From Strigamia acuminata (taxonomy: Eukaryota; Arthropoda; Chilopoda; Geophilomorpha; Linotaeniidae), in the NCBI GenBank assembly GCA_949358305.1, contig OX442320.1:4666259-4730258 (forward strand): 64,000 nucleotides of DNA, read 5' to 3'. The translations under genes were made by a program, and so were the position numbers. The notes below the pieces were generated by a model. It did not search any database and had not been told where the DNA came from. It worked only from the letters and a program-made list of their open reading frames with translations. How positions within the stretch are numbered: position 1 is the stretch's first letter; the number at the start of each line of letters is the position of its first letter. Positions 20,998 through 29,442 of the stretch are shown here, in pieces.

Positions 20998-21078
20998 TGG
21001 CGGTCGAATGGCTTTTCGCCCGTCTGGTCCATCCTGTGTGCTTTTCCTGAGCTGTGATTTCACAAGTTGATGATTGCA
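20998..21078 (-). pseudogene. ZNF relic: start of a lost ZNF gene
   Basis: The minus strand reads MDQTGEKPFDRHP-like sequence, a decayed finger-2 linker, next to leader sequence and the acceptor context TTTCAGGTGCA. The leader intron, exon 1 and CGATA cluster of this vanished copy follow to about 21545. Confidence 0.75.
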
Positions 21079-21560
21079 CCTGAAATTATGAACGAAAACA
21101 TGCATTTAAAAGAGGAGATTTTGCAAAACTGTGTGCGGCCAAAAAATGCCATTTTTCCATTGCCACGTACATAAAAGCACATTTTTGATGCTGTTTGATG
21201 TAATAATTAACAAAATAATGATATTGTGTAAATATAGGAGACCTGGAGCGTGATCCCTGACCAAACAAACCTGTTTTGATCCTGACAAGTTGGAAACGGA
21301 GGAGTGTGGACGTTGGAGTAAACACCGGATCAGATAAGGCCTACTTTGCGCCGATATTACGACGTTTATCGATACTAGCCGACCATCGATATTTTTTATA
21401 AAACGTGATTATTTCGGAGTAAAACAGTAAATAAATGGACACAAACGGTAGAAGTTGTAAGATTATTATTTTTTATGCTCGATTATGATCAATTTTAACC
21501 GTTTATTGATTTAAGCAAGAATATAATAAATTTCGAGGAAAGTTTAATGGAAAGACCATT
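21062..21560 (-). repeat. Leader/promoter segment of relic ZNF unit, duplicated at 24351-24850
   Basis: About 500 bp is nearly identical to 24351-24850, including 'acctgaaattatgaacgaaaacatgc', the CGATA pair (about 21375-21395), and a PEX12 exon 4 trace (about 21485-21530). This is the youngest-looking duplication in the array; similarity continues through the 3' flanks of copies 6 and 7. Confidence 0.85.
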
Positions 21561-21848
21561 GAGAATGAAGGCAAATTGACGAATTTTGAAGAAAAAAATG
21601 AATTTTTTGCTAAAAATTGTTTTTATTTGGGAAAAAGTCAATTCTTTTCGGTGTTTTCTGGGATAAATTGAATTTTAGGTTAAAATTTGGTTTTAATGAG
21701 AATAAAATTGAATTTTAGGTTAAAATTTGGTTTTAATGAGAATAAAATTGAATTTTAGGGAAAGATTTGATTTTATTGATTAAAATCTTGAATTTTTTTA
21801 ATTGATGTGTTTATGCCAAAGAACAGAAATTTGAAATAATTCAAAATA

Positions 21849-22793
21849 TTAGGAACAATTTTCCATGTGTTTTTTTAATACGTTTCTATGCTCGAAACGG
21901 AGAGCACACGAACGGCACTCGAATGGTTTTTCACCGGTGTGAGTCAATAAATGAGATTTTAAGTTTGATGACTGGTTGGAGCGATAGGAACACAAATGAC
22001 ACTTGAACGGTTTTTCCCCCGAGTGCGATCGTAAATGCGTCTTGAGGCTACTGTTATAGACCGAAGAAAAGGAACACAAATGACATTTGAATTGTTTTTC
22101 CGCTGTGTGGGTCCGCAAATGTACTTTCAAATTGTTGCTGTGGATGCACGAATACGAACACAAATGACACTTTAATTCTTTTTGCTCAGCGTGGGTCTTC
22201 GAATGATATTTTAGACCCGCGCTGGAAGAAAACGATTTGCGACATTCCGGACATTCGAACAGTTTTTCACCGGTGTGAGTCAATAAATGAGATTTTAAAT
22301 TCCCTGACTGGGCGGAGCAAAATGAACACAAATGACACTTAAACGGTTTTTCTGCCGTGTGGGTTCGTAAATGCAATTTCAGGTAACTGTTTTGGACGGA
22401 GGAATACGAACACAAATGACACTTGAACGGTTTTTCTCCAGTGTGTGTTCTCAAATGGCTGATTAGTTCATACTTTCGTTTGAAGGAAGACGGACATGAT
22501 TCACATTTGAACGGTCTTTCTCTGGTGTGAGTCATCATGTGAAGTGCCAAACTGTGAACGATTTTGGTTTTATATTCGCACAGGTTGCAATTGTGCTCGG
22601 GTTTGTCCCTTTTTTTGGGTCGGGGTTTTAGTGCGATTTCTTCTCCAGGGTGTTTTTTTGACATGTGGCATTTTATTGCCCGGTTGCTCTTAAACTCTCT
22701 GCTGCAAAGATGGCATTCGAATGGATTCTCTCCCGGGTGGGTCGTTAAGTGTGATTTTAAACTGGATTTGTATTTAGAGGCGTGCGATTCCAT
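21849..22793 (-). CDS. C2H2 zinc-finger protein, ZNF copy 6, first finger disabled
   Basis: A 314-residue frame. It begins MESHASKYKSSLKSH, where copy 4 has MEKPYKCHLCSHASKYKSSLKSH. A clean 24-nt deletion removes KPYKCHLC, including both zinc-binding cysteines of finger 1, and keeps the frame. Ten intact modules follow, the last ending H-MEN-C. Several fingers are shared with copy 4 (CINN/CIHS type, FECPECRKSF) and one with copy 5 (SSVYNSSLKTH), suggesting exchange between copies. The leader acceptor is at 22911-22912 and the donor near 23955-23957; the intron is enlarged by a hAT-like element. Presumed nuclear DNA-binding protein. Confidence 0.9.
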   Translation of the reverse strand: MESHASKYKSSLKSHLTTHPGENPFECHLCSREFKSNRAIKCHMSKKHPGEEIALKPRPKKRDKPEHNCNLCEYKTKIVHSLALHMMTHTRERPFKCESCPSSFKRKYELISHLRTHTGEKPFKCHLCSYSSVQNSYLKLHLRTHTAEKPFKCHLCSFCSAQSGNLKSHLLTHTGEKLFECPECRKSFSSSAGLKYHSKTHAEQKELKCHLCSYSCIHSNNLKVHLRTHTAEKQFKCHLCSFSSVYNSSLKTHLRSHSGEKPFKCHLCSYRSNQSSNLKSHLLTHTGEKPFECRSCALRFEHRNVLKKHMENCS

Positions 22794-22959
22794 CGTCGTA
22801 AACTTTTAAATGGCTTCCTTGTGGTACGAATAACAAATCAATTGGCAGCTGGTCGTGTTTCCGAGACCGTGATTTTGCAGGTTTGTTGACTTGGCAAATT
22901 TGGACGTCACCTAAGAAAAATATAAAAAATATTCATTAATGAAGGCCTTATACTTGTGT

Positions 22960-23638
22960 TAGGGTTTCTCTACCGGTATTTACCGGTATCAAAAACCGGT
23001 ATTTTTCAAGAAAATACCGAATACCGAATACCGTCTTTAGTTCGGTGTTAGTACCGGTTTTTATAACACAAGTTAAATGGGATTTTTTTAAACATAAAGA
23101 TGCAAAATTATTGATTTTTTTAGCTTAAAAATCTGAATTTATCTATTTTTTTTTAGCTTAAAACTTGAATTTACCGGTTTTTATATGTAAAAATTAGAAA
23201 TTAGAAATTAATTGATTTTTTTCACATAAAAACGAAAATTTATTGATTTTTAACTTAAAAATGAGAATTTGTTGATTTTTTAACAAAACATGAGAATTTA
23301 TCGATTTTTTTTAACATAAAAATGAGAATTTATCAAATTTCTTAACTTAAAAAATCTTATAAACTCAATTTATCAATTTAAAAAAAAAAACTTCTTAATT
23401 TCAACACCTGATAACAAAACAATCTCATATTCATCAAACTTCTGCAACCCATTGTAAATAATATTTTTAAAAAAATAAACAAAAATTACAATTTAAACAT
23501 TACGATTAAAATAAAAAACATTTAACATTGTAGCTATTTTGTTTAACTTTATTACCGAAAAATACCGGTTTACCGGTTTTTTGAATATTGAATACCGAAA
23601 TACCGGTTTTTCCAAAAGTCCCGATTTTGAGAAGCCCT
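22960..23638. mobile_element. hAT-like non-autonomous element with 8-bp target duplication
   Basis: Flanked by ACTTGTGT on both sides (22952-22959 and 23639-23646). The ends TAGGGTTTCTC / GAGAAGCCCT are inverted repeats. The interior is rich in ACCGGTATTT palindromic words at both ends with an AT-rich core. No transposase frame. The paralogous site in copy 4 (about 15497-15515) shows the uninterrupted sequence 'ttgtacttgtgtctttg'. Confidence 0.95.
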
Positions 23639-23956
23639 ACTTGTGTCTGTGTAAGCGCCACATGTTTGTACGTAAAAAAGACTTCTTACATGTGTGCTCC
23701 GAAAAAGGGCATTTTGTGCACCTGAAAAGGACTTTTTACATGTTTGTTCACCTTAACAGGGTTATTGTTACATGTTTGTGGACCTAAAAAGGTTGTATAC
23801 ACATGTTTGTGCACTTAAAAAGAACATCTTTACACGTTCGATGCTGCTTGTTGTCATGGTTTACTAATTTAATGACACATTCTATAAACGGGAGTCCTGA
23901 ACCCTGATCCCTGACCAGATAAAGTAATTTCGATGCAATATATCACACTAACATAC

Positions 23957-24135
23957 CCTGTTTAGATCCTTAAAACTCAGAAACTGAGGAAAGTGGACGA
24001 TGCAACACTCATTTGTCAGTACGAGAAAATGGCCGCAGCAAGATAACCTGATTGGCTGAAGAGCGTGTTCTCCATGACTACAATAGTGACTTCCCGCCGA
24101 TATTACGATATATATCGATAAATATCGACACTTTA
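23957..24135 (-). promoter_or_regulatory. ZNF copy 6 leader exon and CGATA cluster
   Basis: The donor context is AAACAGGGTATGTTAG (one extra G compared with other copies). ATCGATAAATATCGACA words at about 24112-24132 match copy 4. Promoter role inferred. Confidence 0.45.
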
Positions 24136-24236
24136 ATCATATTTTAATTTTTTTTCCTTCAAATTTGTGATATAAAGGTAAGTATTTAGTAAATAAATGG
24201 ACACAAACGGAAGAAATTTGATTTAATTTTTAATTT

Positions 24237-24349
24237 TCAGCTGGGCGGATACAATCGGATGAGGTGGTCGATGTTTGACACGTATTTTGTCACTGGGCAT
24301 GCGCCGTGTTGTTGGATGTGCTGGTGGATGCAGCGGTAGCAGAAGACGA
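24237..24349 (-). pseudogene. PEX12 exon 5 copy, still open and with all RING cysteines
   Basis: The minus strand encodes VFCYRCIHQHIQQ…ACPVTKYVSNIDHL…YPPS-stop. This is almost identical to the authentic last exon (29443-29557), including the stop codon and flanking GAAAA; one visible substitution is Gln to His in DQL/DHL. Immediately 5' (from 24350) it is fused to ZNF leader sequence, so exon 4 is absent and it cannot be spliced as in PEX12. The similarity suggests a young duplication or gene conversion. Confidence 0.9.
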
Positions 24350-24350
24350 G

Positions 24351-24850
24351 TTGGTGATTGCACCTGAAATTATGAACGAAAACATGCATTTAAAGGAGGA
24401 GATTTTGCAAAACTGTGTGCGCCTAAAAAGACCATTTTTCCATTGCCACATACATAAAAGCACATTTTTGATGCTGTTTGATGTGATAATTAACAAAATG
24501 ATGATATTGTGTAAATATAGGAGACCCGGAGCGTGATCCCTGACCAAACAAACCTTTTTTGATCCTGACAAGTTGGAAACGGAGAAGTGTGGACGTTGGA
24601 GTAAACACCGGATGAGATAAGGCCTACTTTGCGCCGATATTACGACGTTTATCGATACTAGCCGACCATCGATGTTTTTTTATAAAACGTGATTACTTCG
24701 GAGTAAAACAGTAAATAAATGCAGACAAACGGAAGAAGTTGAAGATTATTATTTTTTATGCTCGATTATGAACAATTTTAACCGTTAATTGATTTAAGCG
24801 AGAATAGAAGAAATTTCGAGGAAAGTTTACTGGAAAGACCATTGAGAATG
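24351..24850 (-). repeat. Duplicate of the relic ZNF leader segment (21062-21560)
   Basis: Carries the acceptor context, intron sequence, exon 1-like sequence, CGATA pair (about 24655-24675) and PEX12 exon 4 trace, but no ZNF coding part. It begins exactly where the PEX12 exon 5 copy ends, which marks a recombination breakpoint. Confidence 0.85.
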
Positions 24851-25100
24851 AAGGCAAATTGACTAATTTTGAAGAAAAAAATGGATTTTTCGCTGAAAAT
24901 TGTTTTTATTTGGAAATAAGTCAATTCTTTTCGGTGTTTTCTGCGATAAATTGAATTTTAGGTTAAAATTTGGTTTTAATGAGAATAAAATTGAATTTTA
25001 ATTGAAAGATTTGATTTTATTGATTAAAATCTTAAATTATCGTAGAAAAAAAATTGATGTGTTCATGCCAAAGAACAGAAATTTGAAATAATTCAAAATG

Positions 25101-26249
25101 TTACGAACACTTTTCCATGTGTTTTTTTAATACGTTTCTATGCGCGAAACGGAGAGAACACGAACGGCACTCGAATGGTTTTTCTCCAGTGTGCGTGAGC
25201 AAATGAGATCTCAAGCTCCCCGACAGGGCACAGCAATAAGAACAAAAGTGACACTTGAACGGTTTGTCCCCAGAATGAACTTTAAAATGCCTTTTGAGTT
25301 CACTTTTCCGCTTGAACGAACTCGAACATCCAGAACATTTGAACAGCTTCTCTGCCGAATGTACTTTCAAATGTTCTTTCAACAAATCGCTCCGCTGGAA
25401 TGAACCAGAACACAAACCACACTTGAACGGTTTCTCTTTGGAATGAGTCGTCAAATGCGTCCTCAAGTGCTTCTTCAAATTTGACGACCGCGCAGCGCTG
25501 TACGAACACAAATGACACTTGAACCGTTTTTCCGCCGTGTGGATCCGCAAATGTGCCTTGAGATGGCTGCTGTGGTAGCTCGAATACGAACACAAATGAC
25601 ACTTGAATTCTTTTTCCTCAGCGTGGGTCTTCAAATGACATCTTAGATTTCTGCGGGAAGAAAACGACTTGCGGCATTCGGAACATTCGAACGGTTTTTC
25701 ACCGGTGTGAGTCAATAAATGACATTCTAACTGCAATGACTGGTTGGACCAATAGGAACACAAATGACACTTGAATGGTTTTTCTCCGGTGTGAGTCAAT
25801 AAATGAAGTTTCAAGCTCGACATGTGGGCGGAGCAATAAGAACACAAATGACACTTGAATGGTTTTTCTCCAGTGTGTGTTCTCAAATGTGTGATTAGGT
25901 GGTGCTTTCGTTTGAAGGAAGACGGACATGATTCACACTTGAACGGTCTTTCTCCGGTGTGAATCATCATGTGATGTGCCAAACTTTGAACGATTTTGGT
26001 TTTATATTCGCACAAGTTGCAGTTGTGCTCGGGTTTCTCCTTTTTTTGGGTTCGGGGTTTTTGTGCGATTTCTTCTCCGGGATGTTGTTTCGACATGTGA
26101 CATTTTAATGCCCGGTTACTCTTAAACGCTTTGCTGCAAAGATGACATTCGAATGGATTTTCCCCCGTGTGGGTCATTATGTGTGATTTTAAATTGGATT
26201 TGTATTTACAGGCGTACGAACACAAATGACATTTGTAAGGCTTTTCCAT
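25101..26249 (-). CDS. C2H2 zinc-finger protein, ZNF copy 7 (13 fingers)
   Basis: A 382-residue frame from MEKPYKCHLC with 13 modules, the last ending H-MEK-C. The conserved HNCNLCEYK finger is third. In module 9 the His end is extended (HLRTHLTTH), a four-residue insertion that looks like a slippage duplication of the linker. The leader acceptor is at 26366-26367 and the donor at 29055-29056, so the intron is about 2.7 kb because of a nested palindromic transposon. This copy is the nearest neighbour of the intact PEX12 gene, whose stop codon is under 400 bp from the ZNF leader exon. Presumed nuclear DNA-binding protein. Confidence 0.93.
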   Translation of the reverse strand: MEKPYKCHLCSYACKYKSNLKSHIMTHTGENPFECHLCSKAFKSNRALKCHMSKQHPGEEIAQKPRTQKKEKPEHNCNLCEYKTKIVQSLAHHMMIHTGERPFKCESCPSSFKRKHHLITHLRTHTGEKPFKCHLCSYCSAHMSSLKLHLLTHTGEKPFKCHLCSYWSNQSLQLECHLLTHTGEKPFECSECRKSFSSRRNLRCHLKTHAEEKEFKCHLCSYSSYHSSHLKAHLRIHTAEKRFKCHLCSYSAARSSNLKKHLRTHLTTHSKEKPFKCGLCSGSFQRSDLLKEHLKVHSAEKLFKCSGCSSSFKRKSELKRHFKVHSGDKPFKCHFCSYCCALSGSLRSHLLTHTGEKPFECRSCSLRFAHRNVLKKHMEKCS

Positions 26250-26439
26250 CGTCGTGAACTTCTAAATGGCTTCCTTGTGGAACGAATAACTAATCAACTG
26301 GCAGCTGACCGGGTTTCATGGACCGTGATTTCGTATGTTGCTGATTCAAAAAATTTTGACTGCACCTGAAATAAAAATTCATCAATGAAAGCCATTGTAC
26401 TCGTAACTGTGTACGCGCCTAAAAAGGCCATTTATATAC

Positions 26440-28608
26440 CGGGTGTTTCGTTTAAGACTCCCCAGTCAATTTCCAGAATAAGTATATTTTTTTTTATAAA
26501 AACCAAGCAGACTATTCTATAGCAAAGTACGGATGACGAATCCAATGGTGTAATCAAATTTCATGCCAGACTTGCAACAATGCACTTTTCATTTGCTAAC
26601 TCGTTAGCTGGTTGAGATAGAGCAAAGTTTCCAATTACAAAGTTGTAGAGCACCATCAAATTAGTACTATCCAACTTATCTTATGCTATGTTCACACTTA
26701 AACCACTTTCCTAGAACTTATCATTTTCTACAAGTCTAATGCCCTGTTCACACTTAAACCACTTTTGTAGAAAACCGACCAGTTTTGTAGAAAACCTGTG
26801 TTCACACTACCACAGGTTTTCTAGAACTCAAAACAAGATGGCGGACTTTTCTACAACTCAAGTTGAAGAAAAGTTTTCTTAAACTTGACGTCACAACTGC
26901 AAAACACGCCCCCATTGTGTCATGTGACTGATTCTAGAAAAATCCAAAAAATAAAATGGATGCCAATTAAACTTTTAAGGCAACTTTCGGCATTAAAATA
27001 AAGCACTTTCAAACACATAAAAAAATTAATACAATACATCAAAAGATGGAGAATAAAACGATCTTTCTTTTTAAAAAAAGAACGTATTTCTAGCCCTAAT
27101 GGTTCGTGAAATACGAACGGAAATGTGTTTTGTTCGTTTCGATAGAGTGGAAATAGATCGCGCACTTTCGTTTCGACCCCAAAATTGTCAACTTTTAATG
27201 TGGAAAAAAAATTAAAAAAATATGTCGGTTTACTAAGCTGGCATCCTTCTTTCTTTTAAAAAAAAGTAGAAATTTCTATCTTTAATAGATCATTAGCTAC
27301 AAGAAAAAATGCAAACCCCTACCAATCTGACAATTGTACAAAACTATCCTTAAGTGTGAACAATTGATTTCAGATTTGTAGAACTTAGACTTGTAGAAGA
27401 TCAGAAGTTCTAGAAAAGTGGTTTAAGTGTGAACCACGCATTAGTTCTACAAATCTGAAATCAATTGTTCACACTTAAGAATAGTTTTGTACAAGTGTCA
27501 GATTGTTAGGGGTTTGCATTGTTGCTTGTAGCTAATGATCTATTAAAGATAGAAACTTCTACTTTTTTTTAAAAGAAAGAGGGATGCCACTTTAGTAAAC
27601 CGACATATTTTTTAAATTTTTTTTCGAGATTAAAAGTTGACAATTTTGGGGTCGAAACGAAAGTGCGCGATCTATTTCCACTCTATCGAAACGAACAAAA
27701 GACATTTCCGTTCGTATTGCACGAACCATTAGGGCTAGAAATAAGTTCTTTTTTTTAAAAGAAAGGTCGTTTTATTCTCCATCTTTTGATGTATTGTATT
27801 AATTTTTTGATACATTTGAAAGTGCTTTATTTTAATGCCGAAAGTTGCCTTAAAAATTTAATTGGCATCCATTTTATTTTTTGGATTTTCCTAGGATCAG
27901 TCACATGACACAATGGGGGCGTGTTTTGCAGTTGTGACGTCAAGTTTTAGAAAACTTTTCTACAACTTGAGTTTTAGAAAAGTCCGCCATCTTGTTTTGA
28001 GTAGTAGAAAACCTTTGGTAGTGTGAATAGAGGTTTTCTACAAAAGTGGCGGGTTTTGTACAAAAGTGGTTGAAGTGTGAACATAGCATAAGTCATCTTA
28101 AGTTAATTTTCTTCATTTCAAAATGAAAACAAATCAGCTAAAATAAAGCCAGCCATTGTGGTAAAAATTAAATTTCTACTGCAAAAGTACTGAATTTCTT
28201 CAATAAATGTATTCAAATTTGCATTATTGTGCAAGTAAACAAGAAAAACCACTGTATTTTTTTAATGCCTAAATTATTTTATTTTCTAAGAATAAAAATT
28301 TTCAATTTGCTGATTTGTTTTCCTTTTTTTTTTTAAAAAAAAAACAGTTAACTTAAGGTGACTAAGATCAGTTGGATAGTGCTAATTTTATGATTCTCTA
28401 CAACTTTGTAATTGGAAATTTTGCTCTATCTCAACCAGCTAACGAGTTAGCAAAAGAAAAGTGCATTGTTGCATGTCTGGCATGAAATTTGGTTACACCA
28501 TTGGATTCGTCATCCCTACTTTGATGTAGGATAGTCTGCTTGGTTTTTAAAAAAAGCAAATACTTATTCTGGAAATTGACTGGGGAGTCTTAAACGAAAC
28601 ACCCTGTA
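26440..28608. mobile_element. Nested giant palindromic (foldback) element, about 2.2 kb
   Basis: The outer ends CCGGGTGTTTCGTTTAAGAC and its complement …TTAAACGAAACACCCTG face each other about 2.17 kb apart with TA-rich flanks, as in Tc1/mariner-type MITEs. Within lies a second palindrome whose arms start GTTCACACTTAAACCACTTTTGTAGAAAA (about 26690) and end in the complement (about 28090). Its arms are about 700 bp each and highly similar, meeting near 27400. Short frames inside are repeat shadows. No transposase was recognised. It lies within the ZNF copy 7 leader intron. Confidence 0.9.
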
Positions 28609-28724
28609 TGTTGGTGCACCTTAAAATGTGACGAGATAAACTTTAGTAAAGGTTTAAGTATTTATATAGAGTAATTCTGGTAGATACATCATAACTTATA
28701 AATATGACTCGTCCTATGCAATAT

Positions 28725-28850
28725 AGCTGTGTTATAACAAGGGCTTGTGGGTATTAGAGAGTACCCACAAACTTGTTTGTTATAACGAATAATTTGTCAT
28801 ATTGAAATTCGTTATAATGAAAATATTTAACATGGTGTTCTATGGCTGGC
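28725..28850. mobile_element. Fragment of a pogo-like CTCGTTATAACGA MITE
   Basis: Contains 'ttgttataacgaataa', 'ttcgttataatgaaa' and 'aacatggtgttctatggc', shared with 40917-41138 and 46890-47075. Truncated. Confidence 0.6.
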
Positions 28851-29056
28851 CAACCAAATGTTATGTTAAGTTATGATGATAAGTTTTTCAGTCACAAAAA
28901 ACATTTTTACTTGTTTGTGCACATAAAAAGGCCTTTTTTGATGCTGCTTGTTGTCGTAGTTTATTAAATTAATGACACATTTTATAAACAGGGGTCCTGA
29001 ATGGTGATCCCTGACCAGATAAAGTAATTTCGACACAATGTATCGCGCTAACATAC

Positions 29057-29440
29057 CTGTTTAGAGCCTTAAAACTCAGAAACTGAAGGATGTGGACCAC
29101 AGATTATAATTTGTGCGTGGACGATGCAACAGTCGGTACGAGACAATGGCAGAAGTGACTGACGATAGGTGGCTCCGCGCTATTTCACCTGTATTCAAAT
29201 TTATCCGTTACACTAGGAATGACTAATGCAAACTAAGCGTGCCATGCGCGCTAGCCCTCTCCTTGTTGAGGACGGGAAAAAAACAACCCAAAAGCATTAG
29301 TCACTCCTGTTCGAAGAGCACCTTGTCCGCATCCGATAGTGACAATGTCAACGTCCCAATAACTATCGACACTTTAATCGTATATAGATTTTTTTTCATA
29401 TTTTACAAACAAACGGAAGAAATTTGATTTTATTTTTATT
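29057..29440 (-). promoter_or_regulatory. ZNF copy 7 leader exon and the PEX12-ZNF intergenic region
   Basis: The leader donor is at 29055-29056. The gap between the PEX12 stop (29443) and the ZNF leader is under 400 bp, both on the minus strand. The PEX12 3' UTR and ZNF promoter must therefore nearly touch. A 25-bp insertion ('ccacagattataatttgtgcgtgga' region, 29096-29120) closes the leader frame that is open in copies 2, 4 and 5. Confidence 0.45.
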
Positions 29441-29442
29441 TT

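Noticed and set aside
24290-24571. 93-codon frame rich in Ser/Thr/Ala
   Set aside because: It reads the PEX12 exon 5 copy in the wrong frame and crosses a fusion point.
26440-28608. A gene inside the 2.2-kb palindrome
   Set aside because: All frames are short, mirror each other on the two arms and match no family.
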